A stretch of 64,000 nucleotides of DNA from Periplaneta americana. Taxonomy: Eukaryota; Arthropoda; Insecta; Blattodea; Blattidae. The DNA is taken from NCBI RefSeq assembly GCF_040183065.1, contig NW_027185502.1, positions 3,933,501 to 3,997,500 on the forward strand, written 5' to 3'. The notes under the pieces are model-generated. The model ran no database searches, was not told the origin of the DNA, and saw nothing but the letters and a program-made list of their open reading frames with translations. Positions 1-11,744 of the stretch are shown here, one piece after another (position 1 is the first letter of the stretch; each line of letters starts with the position of its first letter). The translations under genes were made by a program, and so were the position numbers.

Positions 1-1925
1 TGACTTGAATTCAAACTACAGTACAGCAAGAATATAGACAAACGACGTACTACATTATGGAGTACAAAATTTGAATGGTTGTATCGTGGACAATAGTTAT
101 GTTCCAGGACCATAGTTATGGGAAATGACTGTACTTGTTATTTTTGAAGCAAACTGTCTAAGCAGTGGATATGTAGTACTGAACATCTTTTAAAAAATTT
201 TAGCCCCCAGTAGACCTTCACATTCTGCTTTCAAGAAGCCATCATTCTGCAAATCCAGTACCTCTAACTGCAATTCTGGGATAACATTTTCAATTTAAAC
301 ATGAAAAGGAGTGGCAAAAATATTGAAATCTTTCTCCATCCTTTGAAAATCACTGATTCTGTGTTCTTTGAACTCGTATAACAGGTGATCTATTTTAAGA
401 ATGTACATATTTAAGTTCGCGTCCTGAATATTTGTAACTAATCCTAAACATGAGAAATGAAAGAACCGCCTTTCTTGCAAGTGTGATATCCTCTCGATTC
501 ACATGATTCTGCGAAAGACATTGCATCACTAATGAAGCTCCGAAGTACAGCAGTCCAGTATAATCCGCCACGTACACGCGCAGTATTTTCATGGAGTGGG
601 GGAAGGGAAAGGTAGGGGATAAGTTTGATGCTTCACTGAGATCTGACGTCACTGCGGCAATGCCGCAGGAATGCCCACCATTGTTCTAGTTAAATGATTG
701 CATTTTCATAACATCTTGAACGGGCAATTTTAACGAAGTTAGAACACTATGTTTTTTCGTATATGTTTTGTGTCTTTTGGGATTTAGGCAAAACCAACTG
801 TTAGAGATCGCGTACAAAAGTATCAATCACAGATCTACGAGTATGTACTGTATAGATACGGAAAAAAAATTTGGAGCTCCCTTATTGTTCAAGTTTCACT
901 TACAACACACTGCGCATGTGCAGTAAACAAGTGCCCCTGTATATATGCTACTTGTGGACAGTCGTGCGAAACTGTTGCCTACTTACCAGTGGACTTCCAT
1001 CAAGACTCGCTCCATGAAAGAATTTCGAGAAGAATAAGTACTCAGTGCGTTTGAGAATGGGTAGCGCTTCTGTTTCATTACGATTTTATTGAGATGGGCT
1101 GTTCGCTCCTAGTAGCGCCTGTTCGGTCTGCTTAGCTATGCTTTTTCTACGTGAATCATCAGAGGACTGAAAGCAAGCAATGGTCTCTTAAACCAAATTA
1201 TAGTAATTTAGCAATTCCTTCTAATGAGAAAACATAGGAACTTCACAAATTTTAATACCTTGCATAGTATGTATTGAAACAATTAGAAACATAATTCGAC
1301 CTGGTGTGTACAATAAATACAGAAAGGCGGGAGTAAGATTATTCCAATATTCATGTTAAACAATGTGACGTATACAAATTTACAATATGAATAACACTGG
1401 GCAATTCTGTAAAGCATAGCCCAGTGATGTCAAAGCAAACGCATTTTTCTGACCTTGATGTCGTGCGCGGGCAGCAAGTGCTAAGTATGGAAAGAGGAAG
1501 GGTTGTGTATATGAATAAGCAACCTGTTGGGTTAAGAAAACAGTGGTGCACAAACTTCAAACGGAACGTGAAATTTTATGTCGTTATTTTTATATGGCTT
1601 CTTTCTGTTTAATGTTATCTATATTGTCTGTAAAACAGAAGTACTAACACTGATTTCTTAATATTGTACTTGTGTTTTAAATCTTAATAACATAATAGAG
1701 AGTTAAGAAGGAATATTCACTTAAATTCCTTAGTAGTATAATATTATACTGTATTAAGTGGATGAAACACATCATTCATAAAGAAAGTGATATTCCAAAG
1801 AAAGAGACTGAGTATGACATGATAAGTTGGAATTTATATTGATTGTATCTTTAGCCTTACAAAAGTAATCAGTAAACTAATCAGGTTCAATTTATATTGT
1901 GATGAGTAGTCAGACCAAATGAAAA
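1..1925. other. Unassigned AT-rich sequence
   Basis: No coding region, RNA gene or recognisable repeat could be supported. Short open frames exist on both strands, for instance near 1424-1612, but none shows a domain, splice context or codon bias. The sequence around 900-1100 is slightly richer in GC without further signal. Confidence 0.5.
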
Positions 1926-1929
1926 AAAT

Positions 1930-2765
1930 ACTGAAGCTCCACTGGCAGTACCTCAGTCTGGTAAGATGCTGATTTTACTGCATCTACAAAGTCTGCAAAA
2001 TCATATACTTTATATCCACGTCTTTTCACTGACTGTTCTACTTTGTGATGAAAGGATCAGAAGCCATTAATGAATGGCCTGGTTCAAAATATCTTATCAA
2101 AATTTCATTAGTACTTACTCCATTTGAATTAACAACGTAAATCAAAAATGAAAAGAATGTCCAATTTTTGTTCTGGACCGTGCAGTTGTCCAACCATAGA
2201 GTAATTTTGAACAATCTCTCTTGTACTTGAAAAAATTGTAGAAAGTGCTTACTATTTCTTCTTTGCTCCTTTTAAAGAGAGCCTCGTGCCGGACAGCTGC
2301 AAACGGCTTGCACATTTCCCCCCCCCCCCCCATCAGGAACGAAGCTCTCATGTAGACAGTCAAACACTTGTGAATATAGCTACTTTAAATATGTCCAGTC
2401 TTGGCAACAAGATAACTTTTTGAAGATCTGCATAATAAATTATTTTGTTAACCTCTTCAATTTTTTCAGCATCTTCTCTGTATTCGGCCCGAGATTTTGA
2501 TGCTCTCTCAATATGTTTTCCACATTTTACAAGTTTAAAAATTAGTGTTAAAATTTTCCTTTGTGTGGCTTTGTATGCACATTGAAGATTTCACAGTTTA
2601 TCGGAAGATATGTCCATTTCACTGGCTACCATTCTGTACTTTTCATATGAACATTTGTAATTAACATTCTGAGTAATAAAATCATGGTGCATGTCAGTCA
2701 GAGTTATATCACTTGGTAAATAAAGACGATTAGATGCATGTTCCCTCCGGTAATGTACTAATGTG
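1930..2765 (-). pseudogene. DUF7869-like transposon-derived protein, broken
   Basis: Read on the minus strand, this stretch encodes pieces of a multicopy arthropod protein family that I associate with the DUF7869 domain, a family with transposase-like acidic residues and no known host function. The 5' piece (about 2765-2395) is open except for one TGA and contains a Lys/Arg/Glu-rich helix followed by ADLQKVILLPRLDIFK. The middle piece (2363-2190) includes SKEEIVSTFYNFFKY. A frame change then leads into LWLDNCTVQNKNWTFF and RYFEPGHSLMASDPF (about 2200-2045), which hold the conserved Asp-Asn-Cys and Pro-Gly-His signatures. After a further break, weaker similarity continues to about 1930. A run of 14 C at 2320-2333 sits within the gene. 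The frames have at least two shifts and two stops, so it is dead. The family name is from memory; the conserved blocks are directly visible. Confidence 0.6.
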
Positions 2766-2769
2766 ATAT

Positions 2770-4155
2770 GGTAGGATTAAATGAATTTATGTGTCTACGA
2801 ATAATTTCATTGTCCATTTCGTTGTCTCTGAAACATATGTGCATATGAACTATCAGTCCAATAGTGATAAAAATATACATTATTTTACTTACATGGTGAT
2901 TATAATGGTGTTTCTAAAATAAGGTTGAGTAGAATCAATATTCTGCGTCTTGGCTACATAACAACTAACAAGCAAATCAAAATTGACATGTTTTCAATAA
3001 TAAGCTAGAAAAATTAATCGGAACACACCTTGCATATTAATTTTCATGATCAACAATGAATTAATTATAAGAACTATGTTTAAACTATGGGAACTGAGCA
3101 TTCGGGTAGTGGCGATTACATGCTGAGAACGGATTAAAACACGAAGGATTTGTTACTAATGCAGTTACGTCTAATTTGACTAGAATGGCAAATAGGAAAT
3201 ACTAAGCGAAAAGAACGTATGCCTGAAAAACGGCCTTTTTGCTTAGAAAAATGAACTTCCGCCAAATTCGCTTAGGAATTCATATTAATTTTGAGATACG
3301 GCTTTCATTAAATCACATCTTAAACGCACAATTTATTGAGAAACGGCCATTTCCTTTAGGAAATAGATATATTAGCATCTGAAGTATCCAATTATTTCAA
3401 AAACTGATTTTCAGAAAATCCTTGAGATACGCCCTTTTGGCTTGGGAGGGCAGAATATGCAAGCTTACTAATGAACTGATGGTGTGGCTGTGTTTTCTTT
3501 GGGATATAGGATTGAACTTGAAGTAACAATATGTATACTTATTACTAATTTCGGAAGTTTCCTAGTACCCGGTTCTCGTTGCATAAGCCATCAAGTCAGC
3601 CATTGTTGTATATTCATAAAAAGATGTATATTTTCCCTGGACCAAAAATATTTTACAAACTGACTAAAATCACATCTAGTAACAAACTATTAAAATTCTT
3701 TTGAGGAGAAACATTAAAAAAATTAGGCGTTACATAAACCCTGATATGAATCCGAAATTTAACCTACAACAAAACTGTTTTATGTGGAAAATGAAGATAC
3801 TATGTGCTACGTTAGACTTTAATCTCTGAGTATTATGATAATAATAAATCTCTTTTATTAAACCCTTTTATACTCGTATTATGACGGTCTTTCCCCAGTC
3901 ATTGGGAGATCTTTTTAGGTGAATTAAAGGCAAAGCTTTCATTTTATTAGAGTGTAATTATTTTCTTTTTTCAGAAAGTAAAAGAATTTAATTTGTGACG
4001 GTTTTCCACATAAACTTAAAATTATGGGAAAATGAAAAATGGTGATTTTTGAGTTGTGATTATTTTATTCCAAGGCAACGATTTGTCACCAACAGATGTT
4101 TATAACGGTCATTATGAAAATTGTTTATAATTTACATTATCGTTATTTTAAATGT
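2770..4155. other. Unassigned AT-rich sequence with degenerate repeated motif
   Basis: No gene is supported. Between 3228 and 3445 a loose motif of the form GAgATACGGCCtTTT-GCTTAGG recurs four times at uneven spacing (near 3228, 3294, 3340 and 3424), suggesting an old tandem repeat. TATTTTCCCTGGACCAAA near 3628 also occurs near 42060. Confidence 0.4.
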
Positions 4156-4158
4156 TAT

Positions 4159-4159
<1 letters not shown>

Positions 4160-4213
<54 letters not shown>

Positions 4214-4216
4214 CAT
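4160..4216. repeat. (ATT)n microsatellite
   Basis: About nineteen near-perfect ATT units, translated as poly-Leu in one frame. It lies just upstream of a LINE 3' fragment. Confidence 0.95.
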
Positions 4217-4251
4217 CATGTTACAGTATTATTTATTTTTATTATGTAGCA

Positions 4252-4452
4252 CTTATGGCCGAATCCAGAAATGCATATAGTGTGTTAGTTGGGAAACCGG
4301 AAGGAATAAGACCTTTGGGGAGCCCGAGACGTAGACGAGATGAATTTGAGGGAGGTGGGATATGATGGTAGAGACTGGATTAATCTTGCTCAGGATAGGG
4401 ATCGATGGCGGGCTTATGCGAAGATGGCAATGAACCTCCGGGTTCTTTAAAA
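4252..4452 (+). pseudogene. LINE reverse-transcriptase ORF, 3' terminal fragment
   Basis: This is the extreme C-terminal end of the same non-LTR retrotransposon ORF that is longer at 9594-10641. ESRNAYSVLVGKPEGIRPLG matches the ESRNAYRVLFRRPEGIRLLG block there, followed by the Arg-rich run, a frameshift, and residues equivalent to the DWINLAQDRDRWRAYA tail ending in a stop shortly before AAAAGCCATAAGTAGG. Only the last ~65 codons remain, as expected for a 5'-truncated LINE copy. One frameshift after SPRRRRDEFEGGGI separates the two halves. Confidence 0.75.
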
Positions 4453-4469
4453 GCCATAAGTAGGTAAGG

Positions 4470-5448
4470 TATTTATTTATTAATATTGTACTGTTTTAAT
4501 AGAACATATTCTTGAATATCCGTATAAAATCTTTGAATCGTAATTTTTTCACAGTTATCTAATTTTTAACAAATTTCAACCTGTTTAATTTTGTATAATA
4601 AAAAATACTTGTGTTATTATTACACTTACATTAAAAGTTTAAATTAAAGATATGAACTGTCAAATGCACAAAACGTTAAACGAACATTTCACAATAAAGT
4701 CAGAACCAGGGGCGTATACTGGTTAAAGGGTTTGGGCTACCGCAGACCCTATTATTACACAAAATATATCTAACAATTACTTTAATTTTAATTACTATGG
4801 TAAAACTAATAATACAAAATTATTACATTATGTTATATTATAAACTTTTTCTTTTGTAATTTCCTTGGGCTACCGCCGGTAGCCCGCAAAATACGCCCCT
4901 GGTCAGAACTCTAACTAACGAACGGGTGAATACCACTCTTAAGATTAATTTAAAATCGGCAATGCACAATATTTAACATCTGCACTGTAAAACTGACAAA
5001 ACAAGTTTTTCAATATGTTTCATAAGAAGTTAGATTTCATATTGTGTTGGCTTTATTTTATTAGGCTATAGGTCTCTTTGTAATAAAGATAGCATTATTA
5101 TAATTCGTACGTGCCGCGGCATCAAGCACAGGGATTATATTGAACAAGGATTAGGAGGGCTATGTCTTATGTCGATGTAGATTTTGTTACTCTGGCAGTG
5201 AAAAATTAGACAAAAGAAAACGATTATAGATACAAAAATTACTCAAATCTAAATATGCCATTTTTTTAAGTTCAAGGGGGGGGGGTTAAAATCCCGTAAC
5301 CCCCTCTTACGTACGGCCGTGTTAGGACCTGATGATGCTCGACATAAGTGAAGACGTTAGTTCAAATTATATAAAATTGTATTAAACATGAGTTATTGAC
5401 GGAAATAAAAACTTGTAAGTAAGATTATTTAAGTTATCGGAACCACAA
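4470..5448. repeat. Dispersed repeat, copy A (interrupted by a MITE)
   Basis: This block matches 6243-6990 over its whole length in the same orientation, with landmarks such as GAACTGTCAAATGCACAAAA, ATCAAGCACAGGGATTATAT and GGAAATAAAAACTTGTAAGT. Excluding the 195-bp MITE at 4707-4901 it is about 780 bp. It contains a G-run near 5275-5285 with CCCCC shortly after, which copy B keeps as a shorter GGGGG/CCCCC pair. It follows an (ATT)n tract and the LINE tail; copy B also follows an (ATT)n tract. No coding potential was seen, so the class is unknown. Confidence 0.85.
4707..4901 (+). mobile_element. 195-bp hAT MITE with perfect 8-bp target duplication
   Basis: The element starts CAGGGGCGTATACTGG and ends AAAATACGCCCCTG, giving inverted termini CAGGGGCGTA. 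It is flanked on both sides by GTCAGAAC (4699-4706 and 4902-4909), the 8-bp duplication expected of hAT elements. About the first 63 bases match the left end of the full hAT at 46863-49637 and about the last 130 bases match its right end, so it is an internally deleted derivative of that family. It has no coding capacity and would depend on a transposase supplied elsewhere. Confidence 0.95.
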
Positions 5449-5465
5449 TGTCATCAAACTATGAC

Positions 5466-6130
5466 TCATTCATTCATTCATTCATTGTTCTGTCCAAGGG
5501 CAGATCTTTCACTGCAAACCCAGCTTTCTCCAATCGTTCCTATTTTCTGCCTTACTCTTAGTCTCCACATATGATCCACATATCTTAATGTCGTCTATCA
5601 TCTGATATCTTCTTCTGCCCCAAACTCTTCTCCCGTTCACTATTCCTTCCAGTACATCCTTTAGCAGACAGTTTGTTCTCAGCTAGTGACCCAACCAATT
5701 CCTTTTTCTCTTCCTGATCAGTTTCAGTATCATTCTTTCTTCACCCACTCTTTCCAACACAACTTCATTTCTTATACTGTTTGTCCACTTCACACGCTCC
5801 ATTCTTCTCATATCCACATTTGAAATGGTTCTATTCACTTCTCTTCACTTCGTCGTAATGTCCATGTTTCTGCCTCGTACAATGCCATTTCCATATAAAG
5901 CACTTCACTAGTCTCTTCCTTAGTTATTTTTCCAGGGATCCGCAGAAGATGCTCCTTTTTCTATTGAAAGCTTCCTGAGCCATTATTATCCTTCTTCTGA
6001 CCTCGTGGCAGCAGTTCATGTTACTGCTTATAGTAGCCTGCACTCCAAGTATTTGAAGCTGTCCACTTACTGTACTGCCTCATTTAGAATTTGAAAGTTT
6101 ACCTTTTTTATTTTTCTTCATCGATATTTT
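5466..6130 (-). pseudogene. LINE reverse-transcriptase ORF, C-terminal fragment with tetranucleotide tail
   Basis: On the minus strand, degenerate frames spell the C-terminal part of a non-LTR retrotransposon ORF different from the YADD element. Recognisable pieces are VDSFKYLE (about 6065), MERVKWTNSIRNEVVLERVG (about 5810-5750), RKRNWLGH, then GRRVWGRRRYQMIDDIK and ending in KLGLQ. The 3' end passes into repeated ATGA/CATT units (5465-5490), typical of the short tandem tail of such retroelements. Several stops and frameshifts make it inactive. It lies between the two dispersed-repeat copies. Confidence 0.75.
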
Positions 6131-6144
6131 AAATTTGTGTTTTG

Positions 6145-6145
<1 letters not shown>

Positions 6146-6238
<93 letters not shown>
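6146..6238. repeat. (TTA)n microsatellite
   Basis: About thirty TTA units with a single TTG interruption. It immediately precedes dispersed-repeat copy B, as a similar tract precedes copy A. Confidence 0.95.
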
Positions 6239-6242
6239 GTTG

Positions 6243-6990
6243 GGTATTATTTATTAATATTGTACTATTCTAATAGAACATAGTCATGAATATCTTTATA
6301 AAATCTCTATAACGTGATTTTTTCATAGTCAATTGTTAACAAATTTCAACTTCTGTTTAATTTTGTATAATAAAAATACTTGTGTCATTATTATACTTAC
6401 ATAAGAAGTTTATACTGTATTAAAGATATGAACTGTCAAATGCACAAAATGTTAAACGAACTTTTCATAATAACTAAGGAACGGATGAATACCGCTCTGA
6501 AAATGATTTTAAAATCGACAATGCACAATATTTAACGTCTGCACTGCAGAACTGTCAAAACAACCTTTTCAGCATGTTTAACGAGTTAAATTTCATACTG
6601 TGTCAGATTCATTTTATTACAAGGTCGGTACTAGACGGTATAACAAATATAGCATTGTTATAATTCGAACGTGCCGAAGCATCAAGCACAGGGATTATAT
6701 TGAAGGAGGGGTAGGAGGACTGTACCTTATGTCGATGTAGTTTTTGTTACTCTGACGTGAGAAATTTGAGGGAAAACGATTATGGATTAAAAATACTCAA
6801 ATCTAAATATGTTTTTTTTTTAGTTTAAAGGGGGTTCGAACCCCCTCCACTCTTTGCGTATGTCTCTGTTAGGACCTGATAATAATCACATCAGTGAAAA
6901 CGTTAGCTCAAATATAAATTTGTATTAAACATAAGTTGTGAAGGAAATAAAAACTTGTAAGTAAAATTATTTAAGCTAACGGAACCACAA
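6243..6990. repeat. Dispersed repeat, copy B (lacks the MITE)
   Basis: This copy aligns with 4470-5448 but lacks the MITE, and at the corresponding point also lacks about a dozen bases around the target site (TTTCATAATAACTAAGG versus TTTCACAATAAAGTCAGAAC in copy A). A short GGGGG...CCCCC inverted pair near 6832-6848 corresponds to the longer one of copy A. Confidence 0.85.
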
Positions 6991-6994
6991 AGTT

Positions 6995-8270
6995 AATCAA
7001 GCTTTGATTAAAGAGTGTTTATTGGCATAATGGAAGCGAGAGGATTACAGGATGGTGACTGGGAAGGTAAATTGAATGTAGGAAGAAAATTTCAATTGTA
7101 GTATAACAATCAGGCACAGGGAGATGATATATCTGTATATATAATTTGAACTGGTAATGGAAATTACGGGAAAACGGCTGAACGGATTTCAATAAATGAC
7201 CCCTCATTTTGAAGATTGGAACCCAAAGTTTAAAAAAAAAAAGTTTTCAGTGAAATTTCAATTTTCCTACATCATTTTCCTATTTTCCAAAATCCATCTT
7301 TCGTCAGTTTTGAGAACTAATTAATTGCATATCAGAATAAAACAAAACACACACTACAATAAACAATAGACTATTACACGGAGGCCATGACCTACAGGAT
7401 TGCTGACATAGAGTTCAGATGGCTCAGATTATTTCACATCATAATTCAATATGTCTATCTTTATTTGTGTAATTTTTTGATAATCTATAAAAAATAATTT
7501 ACAGGTCTGATTCTCTAGTCTTAGTCTGTAGTTTTCTGGGTACAGCTGTGTATTGGATATTAAGAACTACAAGAATAAGAATGTTTTATGACATTATTAC
7601 CATTAAAATGAAATATTATTATAGTTAATGCAACACATAATGATATACTGATGATATGAAAGTGAATCCTTTTGGGGCTTTAACTAAGTAGACGCAGAGA
7701 GAATATTTTATATTAGATCTTCATTTTTATAATTTACAGAGTAACGGCTATATATGTTACTGAAAACTATAAAACTTACGTAAGGTAACTATATTGTTAT
7801 TAAAATTGAAATACTTTTATAGTTATTAATCAAGTAGTGTGGGTCTTTTTCATATACAGTATTTAATGGCAGTGTGGTATAGATATGTATAATTATGATG
7901 TCTGATTCCCTAATTTTCCTTGGTAGTAATTGAGTCATGCTTCCTATTTTAGCTGCATCTTTAAACTGCATAAAAATTAATTTAATACTTCTTTGGTTTA
8001 ATAGATTAGATTTGTGATCGCTGCCAAACATATTTTGTTGTAGGGAAAATAGAATGCCATTTCACTTCTTGCTACCGTGATGAGTAAGTTTATTTTCCGC
8101 AACCAGCAACGAATGAAACACTGAAAGTGCTAACGATTTATGATGGACAATTTTATTTAGGGCGCATATAAGATTCTACAACTCTGACATATCATTCGCC
8201 TCATTTTCCGCATCTCAGCAATAGATTCCTCACAACAGCCTATCTTACAGAAAATATACGGGCTAACATT
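6995..8270. other. Unassigned sequence
   Basis: No gene can be supported. A 130-bp stretch near 7130-7270 (GGGAAAACGGCTGAACGGAT and a following A-run) resembles the conserved segment of dispersed insect repeats, but I cannot place it in a family. Short open frames at 7019-7207 and 7789-8031 have no features. Confidence 0.35.
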
Positions 8271-8274
8271 CATT

Positions 8275-8695
8275 GTTACACAAATTAATCCAGCAGTATT
8301 TGGTAGATCAGTATTGTCTGGAGGAAGCGCAAAAATTACAATTCCTAAGAAAAGACCAAAAGATATTACTTACTGGTAAAATAAGAGGCCTACAAGATTT
8401 TATAGTCTCTTGATCACCTCAGCAAGATCTCTTAGTGGGAAAAAGTGATTCTGCCCTCTACATTTCAGGGTAGTTCACGAAACATGCAGCAGCTATACCA
8501 AGATGCTAAGTCTTTTGTTCAAAGCATGACAAACCTTACATTTTCTTAAGTTTCACCTACAATCCCCAATGACCTGAATTAGCTACTGCATTACTCCCAC
8601 ATGAAAAACTCGCTTATCGTCCTGACATTGTTACTTGCGATTTCGCATTGAAACTCAAGAACTGGAGACGGATAAGTTCAAGAAAAAGTATTTGG
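8275..8695 (+). pseudogene. Helitron-like replicase/helicase N-terminal relic
   Basis: Degenerate plus-strand frames resemble the Helitron_like_N region that precedes the Rep/helicase part of Helitron rolling-circle transposons. Near 8280 HKLIQQYLVDQYCLEEAQKL matches the usual LFQQYLVDxYxKxExERL block. Near 8450 comes LPSTFQGSSRNMQQLYQDA, equivalent to the family's ILPSSFTGGPRYMxxxxQDA. Near 8540 shifted frames give a block resembling DLFITFTCNPxWPEI, then LLPHEKLAYRPDIVTCDFAL. Several frameshifts and stops are present and no Rep two-His motif or helicase region follows, so this is a fragment. Family assignment is from remembered motifs. Confidence 0.6.
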
Positions 8696-8699
8696 TATA

Positions 8700-9378
8700 A
8701 AAAGAACATTCAGAGGCAGTATGTTTCACTATTATGGAAGCAAATAACTTTCAAAATGTCAAGTATTCTTCACTGAAAATAAATCTGAAAAAATTTTATT
8801 TGAACATCTCACGAACTTAGTTTGCAGCAGCATTTGCTGCACAAGCCACTAGTTTACATTTAAACCCGTGTAATGCTGTTTTACATTGACGACGTGCACT
8901 CTCGGGTGGAAAATACATTTGTGTCGACATTTCTTACAACTTCGCAACGTGGCGAAGGGTCGACGACTGCACAGGACTGGCTTTATTCCGCTGCAGTGCT
9001 GCAGTCTCGAGTTATCACGGCACTGCAGCTGCTCGCACCACGAGTCGATTATTTGGGAGGGGGGGGGTGCTGTGTAATTGTGCGCCAATGCGATATTAGG
9101 ATGACACATATCTATTCAAAAATCTGTTTTCTATTTATCAGCCTCAACTTTAAAATCTTGCGCTATTTTACATGATTTCATGCAGTCAAAATAAAACTGG
9201 AGTTTTTGTTCAGAGGTTCTGCAGTAATACGGAGGTTTGAGGGACACTGGGACTGAGTTTTGAAGCTTTTAATGTTTTCGATTAATTTATTTCAAATTCG
9301 GCAGGTTTGTTGTGTCTGTACATTTAAATAACAGTACCAAATTTCATCAAGTTTTATTCATTAATTACTAAGAGTGCT
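8700..9378. other. Unassigned sequence with overlapping short open frames
   Basis: Overlapping open frames occur on both strands between 8849 and 9175, spanning a G-run near 9056-9067, but they have no recognisable domain. They are most likely chance openings in a locally GC-richer stretch. Nothing else was identified. Confidence 0.35.
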
Positions 9379-9379
9379 A

Positions 9380-9551
9380 TGCATAGACATTTCGCTAGCC
9401 CGCGCTACGAATGTGCTAAACTAGCCCCGGCTATCGACTGATTACTTGTACAGGATTCATATCATATCCTATTGCTAACACTGATTTATGAATACGAAAA
9501 ACGTTAGTTCGCTGATCATACACTGGAAGTCCGCGCTAAGAATGTCTATGA
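9380..9551. mobile_element. Candidate short MITE (CATAGACATT termini)
   Basis: The stretch begins CATAGACATTTCGCTAGC and ends CGCTAAGAATGTCTATG, so the ends form an imperfect inverted repeat (CATAGACATT plus a TAGCxCG block). No coding content. The flanks do not give a clear target duplication, so the boundaries are tentative. A further CATAGACATTAATT follows at 9563. Confidence 0.5.
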
Positions 9552-9593
9552 ATATGACCCATAGACATTAATTTTCATTTATTTTAATAATAT

Positions 9594-10641
9594 TAAATTA
9601 ATATTCAATATGACTCGGTTAAGAGAGAAGTTTTATATGATATTCTTATTGAATTTGGTATTCTCAAGAAACTAGTTCGATTAATTAAAATGTGCCTCAG
9701 TAAAACTTACGGCAGAGTCCGTATAGGCCAGCTTCTGTCCGATGCTTTTCCAATTCACTGCGGGCTAAAGCACTGTCACCTTTACTTTTTAACTTCGCTC
9801 TAGAATATGCCATTAGAAAAGTTCAGGATAACAGAGAGGGTTTGGAATTGAATGGGATACATCAGCTTCTTGTCTATGCGGATGACGTGAATATGTTAGG
9901 ATAAAATCCAGAAACTATTAGGGAAAACACGGAAATTTTATTTGAGAAAGTAAAGAGATAGGTTTGGAAGTAAATTCAGAAAGAAAAAAAAGTATATGAT
10001 TATGTACGAAATGGAAATATAAAAATTGGAGGTGGAAAAATTCAAATATCTTGGAGCAATAGTAACAAAATATAAATGATACTCGGGAGGAAATTAAACG
10101 CAGAATAAATATGGGAAATGCCTGTTATTATTCGGTTGAAAAGCTTTTGTCATCTAGTCTGCTGTCAAAAAATCAGAAAGTTAGAATTTATAATACCGGT
10201 TGTTCTGTATGGTTGTGAAACTTGGACTCTCACTTTGTGAGAGGAATAGATGTTAAGGGTGTTTGAGAACAAGGTTCTTAGGAAAATATTTGGGGCAAAG
10301 AGGAATGAAGTTACAGGAAAATGGAGAAAGTTACACAACACAGAACTGCACGCATTGTATTCTTCACCTGACGTATTTAGGAATATTAAATCCAGACGTT
10401 TGGGATGGGCAGAGCATTTAGTATGTGTGAGCGAATCCAGAAATGCATATAGAGTGTTATTTAGGAGGCCAGAGGGAATAAGACTTTTGGGGAGGCGGAG
10501 ACGTAGATGGAAGGATAATATAAAAATGGATTTGATGGAGGTGGGATATGAAGATAGAGACTGGCTTAATCTTGCACAGAATAAAGACCAATGGCGGGCT
10601 TATGTGAGAGCGGCAATGAACCTGCGGGTTCCTTAAAAGCC
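9594..10641 (+). pseudogene. Non-LTR retrotransposon reverse transcriptase (YADD), 5'-truncated
   Basis: The plus strand encodes the central and C-terminal parts of a LINE ORF2-type protein, which nicks DNA and reverse-transcribes its own RNA. Upstream frames give SVKREVLYDILIEFGILKKL and [20 protein letters not shown], then the QGDA block is damaged. The catalytic YADD is intact in [12 protein letters not shown] near 9872-9905. The end (10250-10636) is an uninterrupted 128-codon frame containing LRVFENKVLRKIFGAKR, ESRNAYRVLFRRPEGIR, an Arg cluster, and DWLNLAQNKDQWRAYVRAAM ending in a stop. At least three stops or frameshifts precede that part (for example a TAA right after NMLG). No endonuclease domain is present here; a 5' LINE segment with endonuclease-like start lies at 21370-21845 but belongs to a separate insertion. 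Confidence 0.85.
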
Positions 10642-10644
10642 ATT

Positions 10645-11190
10645 TGTAAATAAGTAAGTAATTTTAAATTATGCGTAAATTCAAAATATAGTTCTAGCTG
10701 ACAGCTTCAGAATTGTTTTTGCTTTTAAACATTTTCTGTGAGGGACTTACATTCCATGATAAAGAAAACTGCGTATGGATTTTTAAATTTGAGAATTGGT
10801 TCACGAGATAAATATTTTCTTACAAATAATAATTTTTGCTTAATAATTTTCTTTAATTTTTTTAAAGTTAAAAATTCATGTCATGAAAAGTTTTCGGTAA
10901 AGAACTCATTCCATACACAGCTTTGTGTATTGGACTAAGCTGGTATTATTGCAAAGTTTCATGTAAATCGGAGCAAACGGAAGCCTTCAACATAAATGAT
11001 CGCATTAAGTTATGCAACTCCTGAAATAATAGCCGTTCTATGTTGACCAAAGCCCTAGTTTTGAGAAAACTTTATTTTTAGTGGGTGTGGTAGGTTTAAG
11101 AGAGCTGCGCGTAGCATCTTAAAAATGGTCACCAGAGCTTTAAAATTTGTAGGTGGGGATTGAATATAGGACAGAATGTTAAACAAATTA
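10645..11190. other. Unassigned sequence
   Basis: AT-rich, with no domain, repeat or RNA recognised. The open frame at 10738-10938 is unsupported. Confidence 0.4.
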
Positions 11191-11191
11191 T

Positions 11192-11466
11192 GTTGTTGTT
11201 TAGTCAACTGTTCGAAGACAGGTTTGAACCTCACAAGTGACACCAACAAAGCACTGAGGCAACTAGACCAGGAGATAATGGGGTAGGGTGGTCAGTTACT
11301 TTTCCCCTCCATTGCAAACATCGCCGACTAGCTGCATATTACACTAGACAGACTTCAGATGCATACAAACAATTATTTTTCCTCTAACACATATCGTCAA
11401 GTGAGATGTACTGCCTGATAATAGATAGGCTATACATATCAGCCAGAACTTCAATCAGAGGATATA
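11192..11466. repeat. Dispersed ~275-bp repeat, copy 1
   Basis: Matches 12345-12617 in the same orientation at high identity, with shared blocks TCCATTGCAWACATYGCCGA, CAAGTGAGATGTACTG and CATATCAGCCAGAAC. Its right end is followed within a few bases by a MITE (11469-11741). No coding potential; possibly a SINE or non-autonomous element, but no pol III boxes were identified. Confidence 0.85.
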
Positions 11467-11468
11467 AA

Positions 11469-11741
11469 CAATTGAAGAGTTCGCGGGAAAAACGATGAAT
11501 GTCACAGTTTTGTTAAGGTTGATGTCATTATCTAATTCAATGGATCACTGCGAAATTTAATGTTGTTCTTATGAAAAATGGCAAAAAGGAGAATTATCAC
11601 CACGAATACAGTAATTTTTCCTTTATTTTCTATAGAAACAGCACTACATCTTGCAGTTATAGACTCAATTAGGTCATTATGTAATCCTTAACAGAAATGT
11701 GAAATTCATCGTTTTTCCCGCGAGCTCTTCAATTGTATAAG
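11469..11741. mobile_element. MITE with ~37-bp inverted termini
   Basis: The left end ACAATTGAAGAGTTCGCGGG continues into GAAAAACGATGAATGTCACA; the right end is its inverted complement (TGTGAAATTCATCG ... CCCGCGAGCTCTTCAATTGT) with only a few mismatches. The flanks share ATAA, a possible 4-bp duplication. The interior has no ORF. It abuts the right edge of dispersed-repeat copy 1. Confidence 0.8.
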
Positions 11742-11744
11742 ATA

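Noticed and set aside
4096..4365. Poly-Leu open frame
   Set aside because: It is translation of the (ATT)n tract running into the LINE tail, not a membrane protein.
8873..9175. 100-codon frame as a gene
   Set aside because: Three overlapping frames on both strands, no domain, and a G-run within; likely chance.
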